Shown piece by piece: positions 33,479 to 42,669 of a stretch of DNA of 64,000 nt. A program made the position numbers and the translations under genes. The DNA comes from Gaiellasilicea sp963749515. Lineage in GTDB: Bacteria > Actinomycetota > Thermoleophilia > Gaiellales > Gaiellaceae. Below the pieces are notes generated by a model. It was not told the DNA's origin. It saw only the letters and a list, made by a program, of their open reading frames with translations, and ran no database searches. Where the stretch lies: assembly GCA_963749515.1 (NCBI GenBank), contig CAVVMR010000001.1, positions 310,001 to 374,000 on the forward strand. The letters run 5' to 3'. The first letter of the stretch is position 1; each line of letters opens with the position of its first letter.

Positions 33479-34295
33479 CACTCACGGCAAGACGCGCCTG
33501 CGCGTCAAGAACGCCGCCGGCCTGATCTCGGTCGAACCGAGCGAGACCGACCGCACCACGGTCGAGCTCGAGGCGCTCCGAGACGACGACGCCACCCGCG
33601 AGGCAATCGAGCGGGCGACCGTCGAGATGAACGGCACCGAGGTCTCGATCGAGATCGGTGTCGGCGGCAAGGGCTTCGGCGTCGGCCCGGCCTGGATCAC
33701 CTTCGGCCGCACGCCCCAGGTCGGCATCCGCATCCGCTGCCCCGAAGACACCGATCTCGACTGCGCCTCGGCGTCCGCCGACGTCACCACCAGCGGCCGG
33801 CTCGGCAATGTGGAGTTCAAGACGGCCTCCGGCGACATCGCCGTCGAACAGGTCGCCGGGCTCCGTGTCCAGTCGGCGAGCGGCGACGTCCGTGCCGCGA
33901 TGATCGACGGCGAGGCACGCATTCAGACGGTCTCCGGCGACGTCCGCCTCGGCACCGTCACGGGACCGGCTTCGGCGACGCTGGTCTCGGGCGACTTCGC
34001 GATCGACGACGCTCATACCGATCTCTCCGCGAAGACTGTCTCCGGCGACCAGCGGATCGGTGCGATTCGCGAAGGGCAGATCGGCGTCCAGTCGGTCTCG
34101 GGCGACGTCCGCATCGGCGTCCGCCCCGGGACGCGCCTTCGCATCGACGCCAACTCGACGAGCGGCGACGTCAGCTCCGAGCTCGACGTGAAGGACACCC
34201 CGTCGGACGGGTCAGCTCAGAGCGAGGCACGGCTGGCAGCGAAGACCGTCAGCGGCGACATCGAGATCACACGGGCCGCGGCCGTCTCTGCCTGA
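33465..34295 (+). CDS. DUF4097-family beta-helix protein (putative adhesin-like)
   Basis: A 276-residue protein of repeated short beta strands, with eight SGD turns (T-A-SGD-I, S-A-SGD-V, T-V-SGD-V and so on) spaced about 15-30 residues apart from residue 120 onward. This is the DUF4097 right-handed beta-helix pattern. No signal peptide is visible, so a cytoplasmic or membrane-peripheral place is likely despite the adhesin label often given. It sits between the RHH regulator and an MFS transporter, with a 1-bp gap to the latter. Confidence 0.85.
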   Translation: MHVFDTHGKTRLRVKNAAGLISVEPSETDRTTVELEALRDDDATREAIERATVEMNGTEVSIEIGVGGKGFGVGPAWITFGRTPQVGIRIRCPEDTDLDCASASADVTTSGRLGNVEFKTASGDIAVEQVAGLRVQSASGDVRAAMIDGEARIQTVSGDVRLGTVTGPASATLVSGDFAIDDAHTDLSAKTVSGDQRIGAIREGQIGVQSVSGDVRIGVRPGTRLRIDANSTSGDVSSELDVKDTPSDGSAQSEARLAAKTVSGDIEITRAAAVSA

Positions 34296-34296
34296 C

Positions 34297-35574
34297 ATGA
34301 GACGGCCGGGCGGCCTCTGGCGGCACCGCGACTTCCTGTCGCTCTGGGGCTCGCAGACGATCAGCCAGTTCGGGTCGCAGGTCACGTTCCTGGCGCTGCC
34401 GCTCGTCGCGATCCTCGTGCTCGAGGAGAGCACGTTCCGGGTCGCGGCGCTGACCACCGTCGAGTTCCTGCCCTTTCTCCTCTTCGCGCTGCCCGCCGGC
34501 GTCTGGGTCGACCGGCTCCGGCGTCGCCCGATCCTGATCCTCGGCGACGTCTCACGCGCCCTGGCGCTCGCCACGATCCCGATCGCGCACTGGCTGGGAG
34601 TGCTCACGATCTGGCAGCTCTACGCCGTGGCGTTCGTTCACGGCATCGGGACCGTCTTCTACGACGTCGCCTACCAGTCGTACCTCCCGGCTCTGGTCGG
34701 GCGCGAGCAGGTCGTGGAGGGCAACTCGAAGCTCGAGGTCAGCCGTTCCGCGGCCAGCATCGGCGGCCCCGGCATCGCGGGCGGGCTCGTAGCGATTCTG
34801 ACCGCTCCCGTGGCCATCCTCGCCGACGCGATCAGCTTCCTCGTCTCGGGTCTGCTGCTCGGGCTGATCAAGAAGCCGGAGGAGGCGCCGCCGCGGGAGG
34901 ACCGGCGTTCGCTGAAGGCGGAGCTCGGCGAAGGCCTGCGCTACGTCTTCACGCACCCCTACCAGCGCGGGCTTGTCGGCGCCGTCGCCCTCTCGAACTT
35001 CTTCGGCAACGTCTTCTTCTCGATCTTGCTGATCTTCGCGGTCCGGGAGCTCGGGCTGTCGGCGGCCACGATCGGTGTCGTGCTCGCCATCGGCAACCTC
35101 GGAACGCTGGCGGCGGCGCTGACCGCGCGACGGATCAGCGACCGTCTCGGAGTCGGAAGGACGATCGTCCTCGCCGCCTTCCTCTTCGGGCCGGGGACGC
35201 TCGTGATCGCGGTCGCCCCGCAGGACCTCGCGATCCCGCTGATCACGCTCGGCTCGCTGATCATCGGCTTCGGCGTCATCCTCTTCAACGTCACGGCGAT
35301 CAGCCTGATCCAGGCCATCACCCCCGACCGCATCCTCGGCCGCGCGAACGCGTCGCGGCGGTTCGTCGTCTGGGGGGTGATTCCGTTCGGTGGTCTCGTC
35401 GGTGGCTCGCTCGGCTCCTGGATCGGGTTGCGCGAGACGATGGTGATCGGCGCGATCGGCGGCCTCTCTGCGGTCGTGCCGATCCTGCTCTCGCCGATCC
35501 GCTCGGTCGGAAAGATGTCCGAGGTCGATGTTCAGTCCGAGCCGATCGCCTCCGCGAGCAGCGCACCGGCGTAG
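34297..35574 (+). CDS. Major facilitator superfamily exporter
   Basis: A 425-residue protein with twelve predicted membrane helices. Features of the EntS-like/MFS_3 group: an N-terminal LWGSQTISQFGSQVTFLALPL helix, GVWVDRLRRRPILI (motif A) after helix 2, ARRISDRLGVGR in the second half and a GRANASRRFVVWG segment. Substrate cannot be told; siderophore, macrolide and other drug exporters share this fold. It starts one base after the DUF4097 stop, so the whole operon is probably controlled by the operators at 32804-32853. Confidence 0.9.
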   Translation: MRRPGGLWRHRDFLSLWGSQTISQFGSQVTFLALPLVAILVLEESTFRVAALTTVEFLPFLLFALPAGVWVDRLRRRPILILGDVSRALALATIPIAHWLGVLTIWQLYAVAFVHGIGTVFYDVAYQSYLPALVGREQVVEGNSKLEVSRSAASIGGPGIAGGLVAILTAPVAILADAISFLVSGLLLGLIKKPEEAPPREDRRSLKAELGEGLRYVFTHPYQRGLVGAVALSNFFGNVFFSILLIFAVRELGLSAATIGVVLAIGNLGTLAAALTARRISDRLGVGRTIVLAAFLFGPGTLVIAVAPQDLAIPLITLGSLIIGFGVILFNVTAISLIQAITPDRILGRANASRRFVVWGVIPFGGLVGGSLGSWIGLRETMVIGAIGGLSAVVPILLSPIRSVGKMSEVDVQSEPIASASSAPA

Positions 35575-35912
35575 CTCTGCCAGGCGAGATCCGGCCGCGC
35601 CCGCAGCTGCGCGAGCGCATCGCTCACTGCCGCCAGCCCGGTCGAGGCGGCGGCGAGACGGGCAAGCGAGTCCTCGAGCTGGTCACGTGCGCCCGGTTCG
35701 TCGAGGTCTTCCGCCACCGCCGTCACGGCCCGCCCGTCGAGCTCGAGCTCGCGGCGCGGGTCGCCGCCGGCCGCGAGCAGTAGCTCGGCCCGGCGTATCG
35801 TCGCCTTCACCTCGTCCTGGTCGAGGTCGACGTCCTGTCCCGCGAGCCAGGCGAGGCCGGGCAACAGAGTGTCGCCCGGCCCCGCCTCGAGTAGCTCCAG
35901 CAGCTCACGCAT
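35532..35912 (-). CDS. Hypothetical acidic helical protein, 126 residues
   Basis: Helical, Leu/Ala/Asp/Glu-rich (MRELLELLEAGPGDTLLPGL, DVDLDQDEVKATIRRAELLLAAGGDP) with no cysteines or membrane helices. It fills the gap between the MFS gene and the lipase-like gene and follows the latter by 15 bp on the same strand, so it is probably co-transcribed. The 3' end overlaps the converging MFS gene by 43 bp. No family recognised; moderately sure it is real from its composition. Confidence 0.6.
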   Translation of the reverse strand: MRELLELLEAGPGDTLLPGLAWLAGQDVDLDQDEVKATIRRAELLLAAGGDPRRELELDGRAVTAVAEDLDEPGARDQLEDSLARLAAASTGLAAVSDALAQLRARPDLAWQSYAGALLAEAIGSD

Positions 35913-35927
35913 GCCGTCAACGCTCTG

Positions 35928-37979
35928 TCACGGGATGTAGGCCAGGTCCTCCGGCGGTGCGCCGACGATCGGCGTCTCGAAGAGCGGCCCGGCGCCGTCC
36001 GGGTCGACGACGACCGCGCCGCCGGAGGCGAAGAACTGTGCGATCTGGTCCTGGGCCGCGAGCGCGACGACGCCTGCGCCGGGCGTCGAGAGGCCGGGCA
36101 GCCGAGTCAGGAACGTGTGCGGGTTCTTGGGGAACGTCGGATCGGCCGCGAAAGCGAGGTCGTTCCGGAACAGGGTCGTCCGGTCTTGCAGCCCACCGGC
36201 ACGGATGATCGCGGACGTCGTCGGGTTCGGGACCGTGGCGTCGGTGCGGGCGTACTGCAGGATGATCGACTTCGCCGGCACACCGGACAGCGGCTGTGCA
36301 CGCAGATGAACGGCGTACGCGACCGGATTGCCCGCCTGAGACGTCCACTCCGTCCACTCGAGCAGCCGCTGAATCGCCGACGCGCCTGGAACCGTGTCGA
36401 TCAGCGGCGGCAGGTTCCGCAGCGGCATGTTCTCGTCGAAGGCGAAGCCGGGCAGGTTGATCAGCGGCGGCGTGCGGTTGATCAGGCTCAGCGTCACGAG
36501 GGCGCGGAACGCCGGGCTCAGCCGGGCGATCTCGACGATCGCTCCACCCGGAACGTTCGGGACGCCGAGTCGGACGTTCGGCTCGACGGCCAGGAACTTC
36601 ACGCCGTAGATGCCCCCGAACGACTGGCCGAAGTAGGAGATCCGGGACGGGTCGAGATCTCGTGTCCCGTTGCCGTCGACGTCCATCCCGACCTCGACCT
36701 GGCGGACGAGTTGCATCAGGTCGATCACCGTCTGGCGCAGGCCGTCTCGGTTCCCGATCAGGGTCTGCGGCGGCGCCGCGTTGACGCCCTCGGTCGAGTC
36801 GATGGCCGTGTTGCCGTCCTGGTCGATGCCGCGGCCGCCGGCGGGCACGACGACGGGCGTGCCGGTCGTGCGGTTGACGATCAGGGTGCCGAGCGGGCCG
36901 CCGCCGTGGCCGACGACGTTGATCGCGATCGTCGCGATCCCGCGTCGCGCCATCGAGCCGGCGACGACGAACGGGCTCGCGTTCTTGTTGTCCGTGAAGC
37001 CGTGCCCGTAGATGGCGACGGGCCAGCCGCCGGCGGGAGCGGTCCCGGCCGGGAGGAAGAGATTGAAGTACAGGCGGTTCGTTCCCTGCACAGCAGGAAC
37101 GCCGGTGCGGGTGCCGACCGCAGGGATCGCCTTCGCCGGCGTCTCGTAGTCGGGCGAGTCGAACGCGCCGAACGCGATCGAGCCGACTCCCGCGAGGAAC
37201 GGCGTGCCGGTCGGCGACACGGCGAAGGCCGGTGCGGTCGTCGTCTGGCGCGAGAAGAGGATCGAGGTGACGTCGGCGGTCGGGAAGACCGCCCGCTCGC
37301 CGCCGGCGCCGACGACGAAATTCGCCGGGGCCGGGGTGGACGCCTTGATCTGCCGCCGCACCTGCTCCAGCAGCGGCGTCGCGCTCTGGGTCGTGAAGAT
37401 GCTCGCCACGGCCAGCTTGGAGAACAGCTTCCCGGGGAGCCCGCGCACGAGGTGCGAGTTGTTGAACCACGCGGACTTGATCTTCTTGCCGGTGGCGTCC
37501 CGGATCTCGGTGGTGACCACGAGGACGTAGGTCGTGTGCTGGCGAAGCAGTTGGTCGGACTCGACGTGCAGCGTGTTCGTCGCCACCTCCCACGTGATCT
37601 GGTTGATCCCGGTCACCTTGAAGTCGCGCAGGCTGACGAGGAACACGTTCGAGCTGTCGACACTGGCCGGATCGATCGGGCCCGTGAACGGGATCGAGAT
37701 CCGGGGCTGCAGGTTGAACCCATCGAGTGTGTTGAGGACGTCGATGTCGGCGCAGTCGGACGGGCGCACGGCGCAGTCAGGCTTCGGCAGCTTGATGCGG
37801 AGGCCGGTCTTCTGTGACCAGTCGAACGTCGTCCAGCGGTTGCTGGGGAATGGGCCTCCTTCGGGGCTCGAAAGGTCGTAGCGCGGCTGGACGCCCGCCG
37901 CGTGGGCGAGCGATGGGAACGCGAGGATCGTGAGAAACGTCAGGAGCGCGAGAAGAAGCGCTCGGCGGGACGAGGCCAT
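35928..37979 (-). CDS. Secreted alpha/beta hydrolase, virulence-factor-lipase-like
   Basis: A 683-residue exported protein. Signal peptide (cleavage near SLAHA-AG), an N-terminal Ig-like region starting RYDLSSPEGGPFPSNRWTTF (about 35-190), then an alpha/beta hydrolase core. Visible core motifs: WPVAIYGHGFTDNK (oxyanion-hole strand), INVVGHGGGP, and the nucleophile elbow YFGQSFGGIYG (G-x-S-x-G). A DVDGNGTRDLD stretch just before it resembles a calcium-binding loop. Substrate is probably an ester lipid or polyester, by family only. An AGGGGAG site precedes the ATG. Confidence 0.85.
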   Translation of the reverse strand: MASSRRALLLALLTFLTILAFPSLAHAAGVQPRYDLSSPEGGPFPSNRWTTFDWSQKTGLRIKLPKPDCAVRPSDCADIDVLNTLDGFNLQPRISIPFTGPIDPASVDSSNVFLVSLRDFKVTGINQITWEVATNTLHVESDQLLRQHTTYVLVVTTEIRDATGKKIKSAWFNNSHLVRGLPGKLFSKLAVASIFTTQSATPLLEQVRRQIKASTPAPANFVVGAGGERAVFPTADVTSILFSRQTTTAPAFAVSPTGTPFLAGVGSIAFGAFDSPDYETPAKAIPAVGTRTGVPAVQGTNRLYFNLFLPAGTAPAGGWPVAIYGHGFTDNKNASPFVVAGSMARRGIATIAINVVGHGGGPLGTLIVNRTTGTPVVVPAGGRGIDQDGNTAIDSTEGVNAAPPQTLIGNRDGLRQTVIDLMQLVRQVEVGMDVDGNGTRDLDPSRISYFGQSFGGIYGVKFLAVEPNVRLGVPNVPGGAIVEIARLSPAFRALVTLSLINRTPPLINLPGFAFDENMPLRNLPPLIDTVPGASAIQRLLEWTEWTSQAGNPVAYAVHLRAQPLSGVPAKSIILQYARTDATVPNPTTSAIIRAGGLQDRTTLFRNDLAFAADPTFPKNPHTFLTRLPGLSTPGAGVVALAAQDQIAQFFASGGAVVVDPDGAGPLFETPIVGAPPEDLAYIP

Positions 37980-38049
37980 CGGAGTCTCCCCTCTCTGTCG
38001 ATGAGCCGGCGGGCGAGGCTACCACTCCGGTCCCCGCGAAGCTAGGCGG

Positions 38050-39696
<1,647 letters not shown>

Positions 39697-39700
39697 GCCG

Positions 39701-40048
39701 CTACCCGCTGCGGACGACGGAGAGCACGTACTCGTCCTTGCCGTCGCGGAGCGCGTCGGCAAGCCGCGCGTCGCCGGAGATCCCGGTCCGCGCGGCGAGC
39801 ACCTCGTAGAGGCGGTCGTCGCTCATGCCGGCGTCACGACCGGCGTGGACGAGGCGTGCGATCACCGGCAGCGGCTTCCCGTCCGGTGCGAACTGCCACG
39901 CCGGATAGAGGTAGTCCTGCCCACCGGGCCGCCTGACGCCCAGGAGCTCGCCCGCGCGGCGCATGGCATCGAGCCGGTGCGTGCCGACGCCGAGGCGGGT
40001 CGACAGCCACGAGCCCGAGAGCGATTCCTCCGCCAGCTTCACGTCCAC
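39701..40048 (-). CDS. HTH-like protein, MbcA/Xre-antitoxin-like, 115 residues
   Basis: The N-terminal segment (GSWLSTRLGVGTHRLDAMRRAGELLGVR) looks like a helix-turn-helix. It is followed by the LYPAWQF...GKPLPVI pattern found in Xre/MbcA/ParS-type antitoxin-related proteins. No toxin (RES domain) lies next to it; the next gene is an ABC-F ATPase only five bases away, so the pair is probably one operon. A CATAGT hexamer seven bases before the GTG start implies a leaderless mRNA. Assignment is tentative. Confidence 0.65.
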   Translation of the reverse strand: MDVKLAEESLSGSWLSTRLGVGTHRLDAMRRAGELLGVRRPGGQDYLYPAWQFAPDGKPLPVIARLVHAGRDAGMSDDRLYEVLAARTGISGDARLADALRDGKDEYVLSVVRSG

Positions 40049-40056
40049 GAACCGAA

Positions 40057-40191
40057 CTATGCCGTGGCGAGACGCTCGCGTCGATTCCGCCCGCCGCCGA
40101 GGACCCAGCGAATGCCCTGGACCGTCCAGCCGGCGACTGCGAGCAGGATCAGTCCGAGTGCGAGAAGACCGATGAGGAGTGTGCGCTTCAT
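40057..40191 (-). CDS. Small membrane protein, 44 residues
   Basis: The product begins MKRTLLIGLLALGLILLAVA and continues GWTVQGIRWVLGGGRNRRER. One membrane helix (about 4-21) is followed by a basic amphipathic tail. A TAGCGT hexamer seven bases before the ATG gives a leaderless promoter. Its stop codon is part of the -10 region (CATAGT) of the next gene. No family recognised. It is too short for most gene finders but has a convincing hydrophobic profile. Confidence 0.65.
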   Translation of the reverse strand: MKRTLLIGLLALGLILLAVAGWTVQGIRWVLGGGRNRRERLATA

Positions 40192-40292
40192 GGAGACCAC
40201 GCTACGCGGCCGCCACGACGGCGACATCGGCCGTGACGCCGATCCGGTGTCATCCTCCAGGTGGATCTTTCGCTTCTCACTATGCTGGGCGT

Positions 40293-40505
40293 GTGCCGGG
40301 TCATTGGGAGCTGATTGCGCTCGTATTTGTCCTCCTGCTGCTGTTCGGTTCGAAGCAGATCCCGCAGATCGCGAAGCAGCTCGGGCGCGGACTGCGCGAG
40401 GTCAAGGCGACGGTCGCGGACATCGACCCGCGCGAGGACGTCAAGCGAGCGATGGACACGAAGCCGCTCGAGGCGCCCGACGACGAGTCGAGCGCGGAGC
40501 GCTAG
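40293..40505 (+). CDS. tatA: Twin-arginine translocase subunit TatA
   Basis: A 70-residue TatA-type protein: a short polar start, one membrane helix (about 5-18), the FGSKQIPQIAKQLGRGLREVK hinge and amphipathic helix, then a charged tail. The F-G at the hinge is the conserved TatA/B feature. The GTG at 40293 fits: a TATGCT hexamer lies six bases upstream, giving a leaderless start. Its 3' end overlaps the converging anti-sigma gene by four bases. tatC is not in this window. Confidence 0.85.
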   Translation: MPGHWELIALVFVLLLLFGSKQIPQIAKQLGRGLREVKATVADIDPREDVKRAMDTKPLEAPDDESSAER

Positions 40506-40735
40506 GCAGGCTCGCCGCTGACGAGAGCGCGCAGGCTCTCGTGCTCTTCGCGGCAGGCCGGGCAACCCTGAAGGTGGGCGCGCAGCCCGGGGAGCGCGGC
40601 GTCGACGTCGCCGCCGGCGAGCTCCAGCTCCACGTACCGGTCGAGCTGCTCGAAGCAGGCCTCGCAGCCGATCTCCGGCTCGCTGGGCCCGAGGAGGCGG
40701 CCCACTGTCTCTTGCAGATCGCGATGCTCGGTCAC
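40502..40735 (-). CDS. Zinc-type anti-sigma factor (ZAS), 77 residues
   Basis: The sequence holds the ZAS motif H-x3-C-x2-C (HLQGCPAC) plus an upstream CEACFEQLDRYVELELAGGD segment, as in soluble redox-responsive anti-sigma factors such as RsrA or mycothiol-pathway homologues. There is no membrane helix. The GTG start overlaps the ECF sigma stop by four bases (GTGA), the usual sigma/anti-sigma coupling. It probably sequesters that sigma factor and releases it on thiol oxidation or metal loss; that mechanism is inference. Confidence 0.82.
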   Translation of the reverse strand: MTEHRDLQETVGRLLGPSEPEIGCEACFEQLDRYVELELAGGDVDAALPGLRAHLQGCPACREEHESLRALVSGEPA

Positions 40736-41436
40736 TTCGTCTCCTCCAGGAAGGATCCAACAGAGAGGCCGCACTCGTCGAGGTGGCGGCGAAGCTTCCG
40801 CCGAGCGTCGTGGAGCGTCTTGTAGAGCGCGCCGCGACTCGTGTCGAGGCGGTCTGCGAGGACGTCGATCGGCACGCCGTTCAGGGCGAGCGCGACGAGG
40901 ACGCGGCGCTGGTGCGGCGTCAGCACGTCTTCGATCGCGTGCTGCAGCGTCGCCAGGAGCTCAGCCTGCTCCGCTTCCATGTCGGGCGCGATCCCGGCGC
41001 TCGAGAAGAGCGACCAGGCCTCCGGCTCGAGCGGCACCTCGCGGCCCTGCCAGGCGCGCTTCCGCAGCTTCACGGCTGCCTCGAGGAGCGCGAACTTGTA
41101 GGCCCAGGTCGTGAAGCGGCTGGCCCCGCGGAAGTCGTCCAGCCGCCTGAGGACGCTCATCAACGCGTCGTTGGCGGCCTCGAGCGCGATGTCGTCCAGC
41201 TCGTCGCCACGCAGGTGAGGCAACGTCGGTCTCCGGCGGGCGACCTCGAAGCGGGCCGCGCGCAGCAGCAGGGCGTGGAGCCGTGCGACGGCCCCGTCCT
41301 TGGTCGCTCCTTCGCCACGGAGATCGTCGAGCCAACGGCGCGACTCCTCGTCGAGGGCCGGGTGCTCGAGGACTTCGAGCGGCTGGACGGTCGGTTCCAC
41401 TGACCGGACCATAGGCTCAACCAACGCGAGTTGCAT
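40732..41436 (-). CDS. ECF-type sigma factor
   Basis: A 234-residue alternative sigma factor. Region 2 includes DDIALEAANDALMSVLRRLDDFRG then ASRFTTWAYKFALLEAAVKL; region 4 includes LTPHQRRVLVALALNGVPIDVLADRL and the HTH DTSRGALYKTLHDARRKLR. The N terminus is ~45 residues longer than usual; ATG at 41412 is an alternative start. The ATG at 41436 shares a base with the stop of the upstream membrane protein (TGATG), so it is translated with the cupredoxin operon and is followed by its zinc anti-sigma factor. Confidence 0.87.
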   Translation of the reverse strand: MQLALVEPMVRSVEPTVQPLEVLEHPALDEESRRWLDDLRGEGATKDGAVARLHALLLRAARFEVARRRPTLPHLRGDELDDIALEAANDALMSVLRRLDDFRGASRFTTWAYKFALLEAAVKLRKRAWQGREVPLEPEAWSLFSSAGIAPDMEAEQAELLATLQHAIEDVLTPHQRRVLVALALNGVPIDVLADRLDTSRGALYKTLHDARRKLRRHLDECGLSVGSFLEETK

Positions 41437-41904
41437 CAGACGTTATGACCGTGCGAGGCGGCAAGCGACGCAAACGCGCTGAACGAGGCGATCAGCATGG
41501 TCAGTCCCAGCGGGATGGGGGCGTATCGAAGCGGCAGGCTGCTTCGCCCGAGCAGACGCGTCGCAGCGGCGAGGCCGACCAGCTCGACGGCCTTGGTGAA
41601 GAGCGCGAGCCCGTCGATCGCTTCCTGCTCGGGATGCAGTAGAGGCAGCCCGGTGGTGACAGCGAGCGCGTAACTCAGGAGCAACCCGCCGAAGAGAGCC
41701 GCGGCCGCGGCGAGCGCTGCCGCGCTCACTGACGCGCGTCAGCCCGACGGCGACTGCGACCAGAAGCGCAACGGCAATCGCGAAACCTGCCCCTGCGGCC
41801 ACACCCTCGGTCAGGTGATCCGGGATGAGTGCAGCGTGGATCCCGGCGCTGATCGCGCAGGCGACGATGATCAGGTCACGCTCGATCGCGGCAGGCGCGA
41901 TCAC
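41436..41904 (-). pseudogene. Membrane protein split by an apparent frameshift
   Basis: The frame from the ATG at 41904 encodes membrane helices (HAALIPDHLTEGVAAGAGF, then AIAVALLVAVAVGL) and then turns into Arg-rich nonsense near 41730. In another frame, from 41729, hydrophobic coding continues (AALAAAAALFGGLLLSYAL, VTTGLPLLHPEQEAIDGLAL) to the stop at 41436. Joined, they would give one ~155-residue protein of about five helices, like actinobacterial membrane proteins with an H-A-x-L-x-P-x-H-x-x-E start. It may be a true frameshift, a sequencing error, or two coupled genes, since a GTG at 41729 could restart translation. Confidence 0.7.
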
Positions 41905-42239
41905 TTGACGATCACCTCGCCGTCCATGTCCCGGCTGTGCAGCGTGCAGACGTACGTGTACGTGCCGGGCTTGTCGAAGGAGATCGAGACGCTGTCACCG
42001 CGCTCGACCTTGTGGTCCTCCTGTCCGTCGACCTGCACCGTGTGGGTGAAGTTGTCGTCGTTCTTCCAGGTGACGCTCGAGCCGGCGTCGACCTCGATCT
42101 TCCTGGGCTCGAAGCGGTAGCTCTTGACCATCGCCACCTCCGTCGTCGCGACCGGGGCGGAATCGCCGGAGCCGCCGCAGCCCGCCGCAACCCCGAGCAG
42201 GGACGCGGCGAGCAGGGCGACAGAGGAGACTCGGCGCAT
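41901..42239 (-). CDS. Type 1 copper lipoprotein (plastocyanin/azurin-like)
   Basis: A 112-residue lipoprotein: signal peptide with lipobox LGVAAGC (acylated C21). The cupredoxin domain carries the four copper ligands H65 (FTHTV), C98 (YVCTLH), H101 and M105 (RDMDG), with the TWKNDDNFTHTV strand typical of blue copper proteins. It likely passes electrons at the outer membrane face. The start shares a base with the upstream stop (TGATG), and the 3' end overlaps the next gene by four bases (ATGA). Confidence 0.92.
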   Translation of the reverse strand: MRRVSSVALLAASLLGVAAGCGGSGDSAPVATTEVAMVKSYRFEPRKIEVDAGSSVTWKNDDNFTHTVQVDGQEDHKVERGDSVSISFDKPGTYTYVCTLHSRDMDGEVIVK

Positions 42240-42550
42240 CAGGCGCTTGACTCGAGCGCGGGCCGGCGAGCGTCCGCGACCTGCCAGACAGCAGCCGCGA
42301 AGACGAGCACGAATGCGACCAGGTCGAAGACCTCGGCGATCGTGTGCGCGAACAGGAACACGGTCCAGTCGAGGTGGTAGGTCATGTAGGTCAGCTCGGC
42401 CACGGCGAAGAGCGAGAACGCCGTCCCGAGCACGGAGAGCTCACGCTTGAACGCCAACCATGCGAAGCCGGCGCCGAGAGCGAACGCTGCGATGTGCACG
42501 ACCATGAAGAACGCGGTCGGCAGCTCGTTGATCCAGTCGCCCCAGGGCAT
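42239..42550 (-). CDS. Three-pass membrane protein, first gene of the cupredoxin operon
   Basis: A 103-residue hydrophobic protein with about three membrane helices (15-35, 42-62, 70-92) and histidines near membrane edges (VVHIAAF, YHLDW, AHTIAE) that could bind metal or haem. An AAGGAGGAAGGG ribosome-binding site precedes the ATG. It heads five overlapping genes ending with the zinc anti-sigma factor. No family name can be given. Confidence 0.75.
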   Translation of the reverse strand: MPWGDWINELPTAFFMVVHIAAFALGAGFAWLAFKRELSVLGTAFSLFAVAELTYMTYHLDWTVFLFAHTIAEVFDLVAFVLVFAAAVWQVADARRPALESSA

Positions 42551-42620
42551 CCCTTCCTCCTTGTCGTCGAGGGGTGTCGGAGCGATTGGTGTCGGCGAAG
42601 CCGCGTGTTCTTACGTCAGC

Positions 42621-42649
42621 ACGAAGCCCGGCCGAGTGGCCGGGCTTCG
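42621..42649 (-). terminator. Perfect hairpin between amidase gene and cupredoxin operon
   Basis: Arms ACGAAGCCCGGCC and GGCCGGGCTTCGT (13 bp) with loop GAGT. It lies 21 bases after the amidase stop on the minus strand and about 70 bases before the cupredoxin operon start. It probably ends amidase transcription; no T-run follows. Confidence 0.75.
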
Positions 42650-42669
42650 TTGTCTCGGCGAGAGCGTCT

